The notes beneath the pieces were generated by a model. That model saw nothing but the letters and a program-made list of their open reading frames with translations. It was not told the DNA's origin and searched no databases. Below, one piece after another: positions 54,111 to 64,000 of a DNA stretch of 64,000 nucleotides. The first letter of the stretch is position 1; each line of letters opens with the position of its first letter. The DNA comes from Galdieria yellowstonensis (Eukaryota; Rhodophyta; Bangiophyceae; Galdieriales; Galdieriaceae), in the NCBI GenBank assembly GCA_026122205.1, contig JANCYU010000023.1, positions 1-64,000 of the forward strand. Direction: 5' to 3'. Position numbers and translations under genes: made by a program.

Positions 54111-54461
54111 CAGGATACTATCTATAGCTGTGGAGGAATCGAAAGCTAAGTGACGATGGAAAGCTAGAGGACCAGTAACAACAGTCAGTCTATGTCATGT
54201 CTTAAAAGGCATGTCTACCATCTTTTTCTTCATTTAAGGCAGCTCTACTATCAGGTCCGAATGAGCATTTGGAGCTTGCCGGATTGTATGGCAAAGATGT
54301 TCGGAGTTTTTTTGTGCGCCAGTTTTAATTACTATTGAGCGCGCGAGACAAAGAATGCCGATTCCGAGTCACTCAATTGCATAAATACATAGTGAATATT
54401 TCATGCGAATGAGGACAGGTTCTAGTTGCATCTATTCTGTATCAAAAAAGCATGGATAGAA

Positions 54462-54722
54462 CTAGAGCTGAAATTCGTATTGGAATGCACTTGTCGTCAC
54501 GTCCACTTGGCAAAGTTCTATGTGGCTGGGGAAAGATTCTATTTTATATCCAATGGGAATACTAAGGGCTGTATGCTCTATTCCAGGAAACATGGATATC
54601 TCTGGAGTCTGGAATTCGGAGTTTGCCAGGTAGAGCCCTGTCCTTGACTGTTGGCGCTGAGGCCGTCCTTCTGCATCTCCTTCGGGGTTGTTGAAGAAAT
54701 ATTCCAATTGAGGTGTTTTCAT
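54462..54722 (-). pseudogene. Leader part of the TnpB/Fanzor-like element (shared with 24.2 kb)
   Basis: From ATG 54720-54722 the minus strand reads MKTPQLEYFFNNPEGDAEGR and so on, open to 54462. About 75 bp of this (54655-54730) is nearly identical to 24135-24215. There it directly precedes the C-terminal nuclease remnant, with ATT in place of ATG and a frameshift within the PEGDAEGR stretch. The sharing suggests this is the N-terminal extension of the element's protein. It could alternatively be a small separate repeat. The 54110-54462 stretch between it and the nuclease N-terminus is not interpretable. Confidence 0.6.
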
Positions 54723-54808
54723 GGCGGTGGACAATATTTAATCGTTCAAGAGACACACGACTATAAAAGCTTACGTTCTGTAGATCTACGAGCCGCATCT
54801 ATTCACCA

Positions 54809-55456
54809 ATGGAATTTCCTGTACAAAAGCTACAGGAGGAAGAGAAAGAAACTTTAATAGACACTTTGCCCTATGTGGAAGAAAACCTCTTGGAAGACTC
54901 AGAAACTTCTCGAAAGGTCGCTAGCCTACTTGAGCAGGAACTGAGCCAAGTGAAGAAGAAGAAATTGGAGGAACAACAGACACAGGGGTTTCTGGCAAAC
55001 ACCTTGGTTGGAATAGAAGTTCAAAGAATGGAGGACGGGTTGCCCTCGGAGTATGAAAATCCTTTTACGAGATACGAAGTTTCTCACCCGAATATTACAA
55101 AACAAGGGGATTTGAACACGTTGGAGAAGACAATACTACAGCAACAAACGTCCTTAGAACATGATATGTTGTGTTTGGCCAACTTGGAACTTTTAAAGAG
55201 ATATGGTACTCAGTCGTGGTTATTATTTATCAATCAACTTGAGAAACAGGTTGAACGTTACCGTATCAGGTTGAAGGAAGAGAAACAGCGCATTGATGAG
55301 ATAAATGTTCGGCGAAGAAACTTACAACAAGGAGCACAGAAAAAGTTGTCGTCTCTTGACAATTCTTGGAAACAGCTGATACAAAAAAACAAACAAATTG
55401 AGGAAGCTTGCAACCATTTAAAAGTTGATATTGAACGCCTGAAAGAAACTAGTTGA
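54809..55456 (+). CDS. Pre-mRNA-splicing factor SPF27 (BCAS2)
   Basis: 215 aa, intronless, start ATG 54809. BCAS2/SPF27 features are an N-terminal IDTLPYVEENLLED, then KVASLLEQELSQ, LPSEYENPFTRYEV, LEKTILQQQTSLEHDMLCLA, NLELLKRYG, and a long C-terminal coiled coil with INVRRRNLQQGAQKKLSSLD and KNKQIEEACNHL. It is a core part of the Prp19/NineTeen complex in the spliceosome. The stop is 47 bp before the TPI start, same strand. Confidence 0.9.
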   Translation: MEFPVQKLQEEEKETLIDTLPYVEENLLEDSETSRKVASLLEQELSQVKKKKLEEQQTQGFLANTLVGIEVQRMEDGLPSEYENPFTRYEVSHPNITKQGDLNTLEKTILQQQTSLEHDMLCLANLELLKRYGTQSWLLFINQLEKQVERYRIRLKEEKQRIDEINVRRRNLQQGAQKKLSSLDNSWKQLIQKNKQIEEACNHLKVDIERLKETS

Positions 55457-55503
55457 CCTCATTTTCAAGATGTGTAGAAATATCGAGCCATCTTTTCCCA
55501 CGC

Positions 55504-56537
55504 ATGTTGGATTGCGGAGTCATGCAGCAGTCTCCCATGTTTGTGACAAATACTACTCTTCTAGGTAATAAACATTTTCTACATATTTTTCATAGAAAGC
55601 CTTTTCCCGTTCGAGGAACGAAGAGATGTTTTAACTCGACGAGTGTTTTCTTCATGAGTGCAAGCAATCGTCACTTCTTTGTGGGAGGCAACTGGAAATG
55701 TAACGGTAGCAAGAAAAGTATTCGTGAACTCGCAGATCTAGTTAACGGAATTCAGTTGGAACCAAATAGCGGCACACAAGTTGTCTGTGCACCCCCATTT
55801 CCTTACCTGGATTTCGTTAGATCCTTGTTGAAGAAGGAAGTTGGAGTAGCAGCACAGAACTGTTGGATCCATGGGAATGGCGCTTACACTGGGGAGGTGT
55901 CCGTAGATATGTTGTTGGATCTTGGAGTGGAATGGGTAATTTTGGGTCATTCAGAAAGGCGTCATATCCCAGAACTTCACGAGAGTGACGAGACTATAGC
56001 CCAGAAAACGAAACGGGCTCTAGACAGCGGATTGGGAGTGATCCTGTGCATTGGAGAGCTGCTCCAAGAAAGGGAGGAAGGAAAGACTTTGGATGTCTGT
56101 AAACGCCAACTTGGTGCAGTTGCAAAGGTTGTAAAAGATTGGGAAAAAGTAGTTGTGGCATATGAACCTGTTTGGGCTATTGGGACGGGAAAAGTTGCAA
56201 CTCCAGAACAGGCAAGCTCATAAGTGAATGTAAATAGCGTCGCTGAAAGTCTTTTAGGCGCAAGAAGTTCATGCAGTTGTGAGAAAATGGTTCAGTGAGA
56301 CCGTTTCTCCTCAGGTGAGACAACGCCTGCTTCTTAAACCATACAAGATATTTACGTTTATATGTTTAGGTGGCAGATAAAATAAGAATTATCTATGGAG
56401 GCTCAGTAAATGGACAAAATTGTAATCTTCTCGCAGGTCAAAAAGATATCGATGGCTTTCTGGTCGGAGGTGCCTCGTTGAAACCAGAATTCGCAAATAT
56501 TGTATCTTCGCATAGTCATAGCCAAACGAGAGTATAA
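55504..56537 (+). CDS. TPI: Triosephosphate isomerase with organelle leader
   Basis: Three exons. From ATG 55504 an ~50-residue basic, hydrophobic, Ser/Thr-containing leader (..FHRKPFPVRGTKRCFNSTS) precedes FFVGGNWKCNGSKK (catalytic Lys). WVILGHSERR carries the catalytic His, VVVAYEPVWAIGTGK the catalytic Glu. Intron 1 has a GC donor (CAG|GCAAGC..CTTTTAG) joining ATPEQ to AQEVHAVVRKW. Intron 2 is GTGAGA..ATGTTTAG, joining SPQ to VADKIRIIYGGSV. Loop 8 is DGFLVGGASLKPEF, with stop TAA 56535-56537. It interconverts DHAP and G3P, probably in the plastid. The leader is inferred; initiation at the later MSASNRHFF would give a cytosolic form. Confidence 0.93.
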
Positions 56538-56658
56538 AACTCGGTGTCTTTTTGATTTCGTCACTTCAGGTACTTCGATAAATTGGGTTATATTTTTGTT
56601 CCTTGTCGAAACAACGTGAAGCTGTCGCGTTTTTGCTGTGAGGTATTGATCTTTTTTC

Positions 56659-58273
56659 CTACTTGAGAACCCCAATATTTGTCGTATTGATATATTCGTC
56701 TCGCATTGCAAGTGTCCTTGACAAGAGGTAATCAAATTTTCTTATCACTTCCTTTCCATATTCTCTGTCTTCCTCACCAATCAATTCCTTATCTATCAGC
56801 TCCAGCATAGCACCATTCGGAACAGTGAATTTTCTAGCAAAAATTGCTCTAGAGCATCGAATATTCGACCAAAATAAATCTACATCATCAACACTATGAG
56901 GATGAGTCGTTGGACCTCGAGGTTTCTTAGGATGATACCACGTAACGCTCCGCAAAGAATCATCCACTCGAGTTCCTTTGAACATGTCACTGCTTTCCAG
57001 TAAGGTTATGAAATAATGCTCATCTGTCATCCAAGAGTTTGTTAGCCTCGCAAGCAGTTGCTTAGCTTCCCATGAAGTTACCGCATATCGACAAAATGCC
57101 CTGGATGCGACCATCCAAGCTTCACTTTTATAAGTACGAAAGAACTTGTTGGAACCAAACGGATGCTCTATGTCCTTTTTACGTTTTACTCCACCTTCGT
57201 CACAAACTGCACACTGCAACCAATGCAAATCTGCAGTGGAAGGGGTCTCATTCTGAGGTGGAGTAAAGCTGTATAGGCTGGAATCCACTATTACCTGGGT
57301 AAAATTATGAATGCTTGTTTTCTTCTATCACCAATGCAGTACTTACCGGTTTGAAGCGATATGTATATTGACCAGGATTCGGATCACTCCATAGGAAGTT
57401 GAAGACCTCCGTCTCTGGTATTCTGCCAAGTAAACGTCGTAAAAAATAGGGCGAAACGAGAGGGTAGTCAGAACCAGATAGATTGATGTAGTATTCCCAG
57501 GTTTCGTCTTGTTGGAGCAAATATGTCATAAGTCGAATGGTATTCAGTACCACAGTAATACCTGCATAGGTAACTGGCTCTCTTGGAACAAAATGAATAT
57601 TATCCGGAAAATATTTTGTTTGGTTCAGAAGCATCTCATCGGTAGCATCTTTAGCTCCGAGGCCATCTCCTGTCAAACGAAAGAAATGTTGTCTAGCCAA
57701 CTCAATTAGGCATTCTTGAACCTTGATAGTCGGAATTTTCGCATCAAAATGAACGGCATAAACATTTTTGGGATGATATATTGCTCGCATAAGGCGAGGA
57801 ACCATCTCTATATTGTTCGAAGACACTTGTATGGAGAATGCAATGTTCTTTGAAACTTCAGCAGGTGCTGGAGGAACCTTGCTTTTAAAAGGCGAAAGCA
57901 ACTGGTACAATTTCTGTAAGCGGGCCGCCTCTCTTGTAGAAGGTTTCATAGTGTGGTATCCAAGCTGCTTCTGTTTTAAGTAATACTTTTCAAACCTGGA
58001 CATGGTTTCGTTGGATATCTCGGAGTAGGTAGCGATACTGCCGCATACAAGTTGTTTAGTTGTGGTTTTATTGGATAACTCTTCGAGATACAAAGTCAGG
58101 TTGTTATGAAACTCAGCTTGATTGGAAAGGGAGGGTAGATAGTTTGCAAGGTAAAGATTACTGGTTTGTAACCATGTACGGGAGATGTTCCAGAAAAGAA
58201 TCACGATACATATAGCTGTGCCGAGCAGTACTCTCTTCTTTAGTACGGTTGGACCCATCGACTTAAACCGCAT
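56659..58273 (-). CDS. GT14 family glycosyltransferase (core-2/I-branching or xylosyltransferase-like)
   Basis: Two exons. ATG 58271-58273 gives a type II membrane anchor (KKRVLLGTAICIVILFWNIS) and a stem. The GT14 domain includes IAFSIQVSSNNIEMVPRLMR, IYHPKNVYAVHFDAK, EPVTYAGITVVLNTIRLM, YYINLSGSDYPLVSPYFLRR and EVFNFLWSDP. A 50-nt intron (GTAAGTACTG..ACCCAG) joins YRFKP to VIVDSSLYSF. The second exon has KSEAWMVASRAFCRYAV and SWMTDEHYFITLL. GT14 enzymes work in the Golgi, adding GlcNAc, Xyl or GlcA; the sugar here cannot be told. Confidence 0.9.
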
Positions 58274-59034
58274 TTCAAAACGAGTCTTTTGTTCAACCAA
58301 CTTGGTGCGCGACGCTTCATAGTAGGAAGGAATGCCACGTGGAAGCTAGGGGTGGGCCGTTTCCCAATTTGGTAAATCGGAAAGATTCATTTTTCTTCGA
58401 ACACTTCATGGAGAAATATTTCGTACGCTTGATGCATTCCATAGGGATAATAATACTTCAAGTATTGTACCTTAGTTACATTTAAGCACCTAATGCTCGA
58501 ATAACTTATTTAAAAATCAGAATTACAATTTCAAGTGTTGTCCTGAATAGTTGCTTGCCCTTTTAGAAACTCGAAAGAAAACCAGGAGCCAGGGTTCGAG
58601 GTGGTAGACTTGTTTTCTGCACCAAGAATGTCCAGCTCGCTAAATATTGTCCAACAAAAAAATTTCTACTCAGTATGAAAAGCTTTTAAAAGTCCCAAAT
58701 CGAAGAACGGAACGGACCCTAAGACCTGTAAACCTGAAAGTCTGCAACCAATAGAAATGCGTCGTGAAAAAGCAAGATGGCTCTGGTGCAAACCCTAAAT
58801 ATGCACAACGGACGAGAGTTTGTTATCTTCTCGTTGCGCCGAGGGATGATCTAAGCTGTACTGAAAATTGCCAGATGACCGTTTATTTAATAAAAATTAC
58901 AAGCAGGCTCTGAACGTTTTCAGCTTGTAGTGGACTGAGAAACCCAAAAAACGCGCCATAAAAATTCGGTGAGATTCCATTTTGTTTCGGAATCCACATT
59001 TCAGAGAAACAGTTGCAGTTGCACGTTATGTCCT
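58274..59034. promoter_or_regulatory. Divergent intergenic region with a telo-box-like motif
   Basis: About 760 bp between the divergent GT14 and RPC82 start codons, without a gene. CAAACCCTAAATATG at about 58792-58806 contains AAACCCTAA, the plant telo-box found in promoters of ribosomal and growth genes. That it works here is speculation. Confidence 0.4.
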
Positions 59035-60606
59035 ATGGAGAAGTATATTTTGTGTCAGGAAATAATAAACTTTCACTTTGGGGAGTTGTACGGACACCTG
59101 TTTTGGAAACTTTCCACTTGTGGTTCGTGTAGTTTTAGAGAACTCGTTAAGATTTCAGATTTGTCTGCTACAAAAGTCAAACAGGCCCTTGCTGTTTTAT
59201 TGCAACACAGTCTAGTGTGCGCATATGAAAAGGATAGCGGCAGAGTTTTTTTTGTGAATAAGCCATGGAATGTAGAGGGAGGTGAAGAAATTTTGTTTGA
59301 AGCCAAGGTAGAAGAGGCGCTGCTTCGCCTGAGGTTTCCAAGATTTATTCAGCTCTCGAGAGAGTATTACGGTGAAACAGGAGAGGTTTTGTGTCAGATT
59401 CTGTTGGAAAGGGGTTTATTGTCTTTTGAAGACGTTATTCAAGTGGGAATAAGTCAAGGAAAACTGAAGAGCAGCGCTGCGGCGGATTCCTTATTACATA
59501 GAATGATTGAAGAGAGATTTGTTTCCGTTGGTGGCTATGAATATCGTGAAAGTGATGCTGCTGCGGATCCCTTTAAAAGTGGCATGAAAAGGAAGAGATG
59601 GACAAATGAGGATGACGTTTCTCTCGATAGAGAATACGACGAGGTTGAAAGTACCGATGAAAGCCGTAAAAAATTGCAAGTAGAACTTTATAGAGCTTCT
59701 ACAAGTTTTATGAACCGCGTTTTAAGACACGAAGCTTTTTTGGATCTGGTTGTTCATACTATTCGAGAAAACTCTAGGATGGTGGCTAGCTGTTTTCGTG
59801 CCATTTTGTCGTTGGTTCGAAAGGAAGACGAATGTTTCGAAAGTGAGCAGTCAGTACCAGTCCAGCGAGACGCAGTGCTTGATGAGATGAGAAGTCAGGC
59901 GCCATCTTCTTCCGAGTTAGTGACAGTCGACCAACTTAATGAAGCATTAAATATTTTACAAGAAGAACGATGTCATTTCATTTCAGGAATAGGAGCTTCT
60001 TCATATGTAGTTGAGATTCGCAAGTTGAGTCAGCTTTTAAAACAGAGAGCGGCTGAACAACTAATTTTAAAGAGACATGGAACCTCAGGCCTTCGAATCT
60101 TTCATTTACTGCAGGATAAAGGAGCAGTTGAACAAAGACAATTACTAGAATTAGCTATGCTTCCTGGAGCGACTGCTCGCGAGAGACTTTACGCTATGTT
60201 TAGAGACGGATATGTGGTAGTGAACGAAATTCCTTCTTCTTCGGACTATAAGTCTTCTCGTTCATTCTTTCTTTGGAGCGTAGATATGTCACGTTTGTTC
60301 CAAAATATGCTTTTCCATGCATATAAGGCGACATTAAATATGTTGATTCGCTTGAAAACTTTGCACGCGGAGTTCAGTCGTTTGGTGGGCTCCAACCTGT
60401 ATTGTGTCAGCGAGGACGTGGAAAATCTTCCTGTACAGCAAGAGATACTTGAACGCCATCTATCAACGCAAATGTCCAGTATTAATTATAACGCTGCCAG
60501 TATGGAACTCAAGGAGCAGTTGGAAAAACTGCAGCAACGTATAGGACTTTATGAAGTTAGCATATTGAGATTGGACAAGAATATTATGTGCATTCGTGAT
60601 ATTTAA
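59035..60606 (+). CDS. RNA polymerase III subunit RPC82/POLR3C
   Basis: 523 aa, intronless. Start chosen at ATG 59035 (MEKYILCQEIINFHFGELYG), which matches the family start (..LC..II...FG......L...G). RPC82 consists of several winged-helix domains: LVKISDLSATKVKQALAVLL, then FPRFIQLSREYYGETGEVLC, RHGTSGLRIFHLLQDKGAVE, LPGATARERLYAMFRDGYVV and a C-terminal coiled coil (ASMELKEQLEKLQQRIG). With RPC31 and RPC34 it forms the Pol III initiation subcomplex for tRNA and 5S genes. Confidence 0.9.
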   Translation: MEKYILCQEIINFHFGELYGHLFWKLSTCGSCSFRELVKISDLSATKVKQALAVLLQHSLVCAYEKDSGRVFFVNKPWNVEGGEEILFEAKVEEALLRLRFPRFIQLSREYYGETGEVLCQILLERGLLSFEDVIQVGISQGKLKSSAAADSLLHRMIEERFVSVGGYEYRESDAAADPFKSGMKRKRWTNEDDVSLDREYDEVESTDESRKKLQVELYRASTSFMNRVLRHEAFLDLVVHTIRENSRMVASCFRAILSLVRKEDECFESEQSVPVQRDAVLDEMRSQAPSSSELVTVDQLNEALNILQEERCHFISGIGASSYVVEIRKLSQLLKQRAAEQLILKRHGTSGLRIFHLLQDKGAVEQRQLLELAMLPGATARERLYAMFRDGYVVVNEIPSSSDYKSSRSFFLWSVDMSRLFQNMLFHAYKATLNMLIRLKTLHAEFSRLVGSNLYCVSEDVENLPVQQEILERHLSTQMSSINYNAASMELKEQLEKLQQRIGLYEVSILRLDKNIMCIRDI

Positions 60607-61028
60607 TTCGTGCGTTGGATGGATTATTATGAATTCATTTCTCATACAGTATTTCATTGCCACGAAAAATATTGTCACGCTATAGAGACTTGTTAGCCGT
60701 GGATTATTTTAGTGGCATAGCAACGCCCTTTGGTTTCAGAGCAAGATACCCAAGTCTTGTACCTTGTCTCGAGGAAGGGTTACATTTCTTCGTACTTTTC
60801 AGTTCTGACCTATATAATCTTGCTTGAGATATTGTCTCAGTTGGTATCTATTTCAAATTCTGCTCATAGAATATACTACGAGATAGGATCGTTCATAAGG
60901 GAAACAACTACAGAGTCGCTTGGGGAGAATCGTTTGTCTATTGGACACGACTGGCCAAGCAGTGAGGAAATAGAAAAGACGAGTTTTGGCATGGAGTTGG
61001 AGTGTGGATTTGTTTGGTGTTCATAGTC
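60607..61028. other. Intergenic 420 bp, nothing recognised
   Basis: Between RPC82 and the ABCG gene, same strand; probably holds the ABCG promoter. Only a short frame without a recognisable domain. Confidence 0.5.
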
Positions 61029-64000
61029 ATGGACTTGGAAAGAACCGAACAAGTTTATGAGAACAGAGAGGGGGGTGAAAAGTTAAAGTATGGCTATGAA
61101 AAAAGTGGGAGTTCTTCTGCGGAAGACAGCAACTCGTTTGGAAAAGACTACCTGGAAATTCTGAGGAAGTTGGAGGAGAAATTTGAAAAAGAAGATTTTT
61201 ATGCAGAAGAATTGGAGAGAAGAAAACAGTGGAAGTTTTTGGGCTTTTTGAAGCCCAAGCTTCACGAGTTGAAGGCGAAGCTGATAGAAGAGGCACTTGG
61301 AGAGTGGTATAAGGAGCCTCGGTTTGACGTCGATAATCCAAACTTTGATAGAGATGCGTACTCTGAGTTGATACAAGCTATTTATGAAACCATGGGTTTC
61401 CACGAAAGACGTTTTGGAGTTTCCTTTCATAATGTAAGTTGTATCCACAAATATTCTTCTTTTTTTAACAAAAAAATGGTCGTAGTTGAGTGTACAAGTG
61501 CCTGTCACAACAGGTCCGGCAATACCAACTGTATGGACTAGTGCACTAGCAACCGTCCGGAATCTTGTGAACTTGGTTCGTGTTCCTTTCAAACCAGTAT
61601 GTTTCGTACATCACAATGTTGTTGTTTAGCTTAGCGTGTGAATTATAGATTGAAAAGAGTGTTATTAAGAAAGAGGAACCAGTGGCGGAAATTCTTTCAG
61701 ACATATCAGGTTATGTGCTTCCTGGGGAAATGTTACTAGTATTGGGACCTCCAGGCTCTGGTACCTCTACGTTGCTCAATGTCCTAGCTAATCATTACCC
61801 CAAGAGCTTCAAAGTTACTGGGAAGGTTAGTATGGAATTTACTTGGAAAGCAATATTTATACAAAGTTTAGGTTTCATATGGAGGTGTCCATGCCCACAA
61901 GAAACTTCATCACGTAATACGCCATGTTGGTCAGGACGATATCCATTTACCAACTTTGAGTGTCTGGTATGTCAGTTTACATCTTATGGAAATTGTTGTG
62001 AATCTTCGAAAGGCATACTTTTGAATTTGCGGCCAACTGTTCTATACCCGACTTTTTTCCATTTGCAAAGCGTATTCGCTACGATAGGATTCGACTTGTT
62101 GCAAGGGTGAGATATTCCGTTTCTCAAATGAAAGTCACTCTCACAGAAGTTGTCGCAGGGACTTGGATTGGAGCGAGTCGTGAATACGAGAGTTGGTGGC
62201 CCTCGAGTTCGTGGTGTGTCAGGTGGCGAGAAGAAGAGAGTAACTATAGGCGAAATGCTAGTTGGGAGCCGTGCGCAGTTGTTCGTGTTTGACCAATTTA
62301 CCAAAGGTTTGGATAGTGCCGTTAGCCTCGATATTGTTCGCAGCATGAGGAGATCCGTAGATAGGGACAAGAGAGTGTTTATTGTGAGCATGCAGCAACC
62401 TTCTGAAGATATCTATTGGCTGTTTGATAGAGTACTTGTACTTGACCAAGGAAAAGAGCTTTTCTTTGGGCGTGTTTCGGAAGCGGTGCCATATTTCGAG
62501 TCTATTGGAATTGGAAAACCACTCAGAAGGTCGATTCCAGAATTTCTTTGCTCAGTGTCAGATCCTAAGCATACTTTGATACGTCCTGGTTTCGAGGACG
62601 TGGCACCAACAGACGTTGCATCATTTGAGAGGAGATATAAAGATTCAATCTACCATAAAAAAGTTTTGGCAGGCTTGAGTAACGGGTATGCTGATCGAGA
62701 CATATCACGAAGGAGACCCATTGCAGAGGATATTTCGCATTTGCTTGAAAGACGAGTGTTGCAGCCTTTCCATACGCAGTTGAAGTTGTGTGTGCAGCGT
62801 CAGTTTCGAATGGATTTGAATAACAGAGGGACACTTTTGTTTCGGTTTTGCCGATACATCTTCATGGGACTTGTTCTGGGTGCCTTATTCTTTAAGGAAC
62901 CGCGAGATAAACAGGGAAGTTTAGCTCTTGTTGGTATGTAATGAATGTTTGTTGGTTTGTTGGTTGATATATTGTTTTTGTAGGTGCCTTATTTATCTCT
63001 CTTATGCAAATGGGTTTGGGTTCTATCAGTACGCTACCAAATATTTTTGAACAAAGAGCAGTCTTGTATAAGCAAACGTCTTCAAACTTTATTTTGCCAC
63101 AACCATTCTTCATCGCGCAAATGATAGAAGAAGCTCCTGTTTACTTTTTAGAAGTTGTATTGTATTCCAGTTCGCTATATTGGATGTCTGGTATGAACCC
63201 AATGAATGACGGTCAGAGGTAGGTGAAATGTTTCTATGCAGGGAATATACCTCATTTAGTTGTAATAACAGGTTTCTTTTTTTCATTTTCGTCTACTGGA
63301 TCCTCGACTTGGTTATGAGCGCCCAAACGAGATTGATTGCGGTTGGCACTCCGGCAGTGGAAGTAGCAACTGCTATATCCCCTGCAGTAGTGATAACCAA
63401 CGTCGTCTTTGCTGGGTTTATACTGCCCCGAGGAAGTATTCCTCCCTGGTGGTAAGTTGTTGGAAATTTTTGTTTGATCCAGTCTAACGATTGAAGGATA
63501 TGGCTTTATTACTTGTCTCCCTTTCATTACACTTTCGTTTCTGCAATGATCAATCAATTTGATGGCTTGAAACTTTTTTGCACCAGATCAGAGTTGGAGT
63601 ATGTGTGGTTTTTCATATTTTGCTGCCTCTTATGAAATGGCATTTTAGACCAAAAGTTTCATATATTCCCTATGCCTTTAGGACTTGTCCAGTGAGTACA
63701 GGTGCAGAATATATTCGGAGACAATTTCAGATCAATCATCCTTATGGTTGGAAGTTTTACAATGTTCTCATTTTAGTCGGTTTTTACACTCTGTACTCTG
63801 TATTGGGTCTCTTGTGCGTAACTTTCTTAAAGTTTAGTCCACGGAGAGGTGGAAAGAGGTAAGTAGCAGCAAAATGCTCCTTCGATGTTTGTATCAAATT
63901 GTGTTTTAGATCTATTAGCAAGAGGCGCTCTTCGACGGAAGTGAACAGAGAGTTGGATGAAGAGTTGCGAGTGTTTCGTGAAAGATATGAAAGTACTTTA
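61029..64000 (+). CDS. PDR/ABCG-type ABC transporter, 3' end beyond window
   Basis: Many short exons. ATG 61029 (MDLERTEQVYENREGG) starts a charged N-terminus. Spliced segments then give PTVWTSALATVRNLVNLVRV and EILSDISGYVLPGEMLLVLG, with Walker A GPPGSGTSTLLNVLA, where Thr replaces the P-loop Lys. VSYGGVHAHKKLHHVIRHVG, GQDDIHLPTLSV, signature RGVSGGEKKRVTIGEM, Walker B LFVFDQFTKGLDSA (no catalytic Glu) and D-loop follow. The first membrane domain includes VLQPFHTQLKLCVQRQFRMD, FLFFIFVYWILDLVMSAQTR and IWLYYLSPFHYTF, ending ..FLKFSPRRGGKR and an inter-domain linker at the window edge. This fits the first half of a full-size PDR transporter, whose first nucleotide site is typically degenerate. 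It probably exports lipophilic compounds at the plasma membrane. Confidence 0.88.

Noticed and set aside
60730..61026. 98-codon frame before the ABCG transporter
   Set aside because: No ATG at its start, no domain; probably promoter region.
1..64000. CRISPR array, rRNA operon or plasmid-type origin
   Set aside because: No regularly spaced unique-spacer repeats, no rRNA sequence, and the window is eukaryotic; only the telomere array is a short tandem repeat.

Overview
The window is the left end of a eukaryotic chromosome. It opens with about 400 bp of a telomeric array (10-mer unit AATAAACCCT), then about 6 kb of degenerate long-period subtelomeric repeats, then a decayed non-LTR retrotransposon, and finally a dense euchromatic gene region running off the right edge. 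Very short spliceosomal introns (mostly 45-60 nt, GT..AG, often with CTAAC or CTGAC near the 3' end), gaps of 2-100 bp between genes, organelle-type leader sequences, a DUF2103 protein and moderate AT content suggest a cyanidiophycean red alga of the Galdieria type. The organism is an inference; no marker gene proves it.

Layout. 1-410 telomere. 410-6490 subtelomeric repeats without a credible gene. 6493-8410 broken reverse transcriptase (minus strand). 8411-13027 gene-poor, holding a roughly 0.57 kb copy of the sequence that also lies upstream of the gene at 20.0 kb. 13.0-23.0 kb three large plus-strand P-loop ATPase genes. The first is probably broken and resembles the Crinkler/RHS class. 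The other two are full-length paralogues with a possible nuclease-fold segment and a C-terminal SAM-like domain. 23.9-24.2 kb is the C-terminal half of a TnpB/Fanzor-like nuclease, and 53.6-54.7 kb carries the N-terminal half of a related element. The two share a leader sequence.

24.4-64.0 kb holds mostly conserved single-copy genes: a membrane-anchored protein of unknown function, DUF2103 protein, dyskerin (CBF5), CutA, PurN, purple acid phosphatase, a sucrose-type (GPH/SLC45) transporter, a small membrane protein, a Vma12/TMEM199-like V-ATPase assembly factor, an ABCB6/HMT1-like half transporter, CPSF2, DGAT1, a CDK12/CDKC-like kinase, COQ10, an unknown membrane protein, a rhodanese/CDC25-like protein, ALG6, a two-RRM protein, a Cys-rich protein, SPF27/BCAS2, an organelle-type triosephosphate isomerase, a GT14 glycosyltransferase, RPC82 (Pol III) and a PDR-type ABCG transporter cut by the window edge. 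Several neighbours have RNA-processing roles (CBF5, CPSF2, SPF27, CDK12-like, RRM protein), but nothing indicates operon-like organisation. The exception in spacing is ALG6 and the rhodanese gene, which are only 2 nt apart on one strand.

The most unusual content lies in the telomere-proximal 25 kb: the unusual telomeric unit, the higher-order subtelomeric repeat, the tandem ATPase family, and the complementary TnpB/Fanzor remnants.
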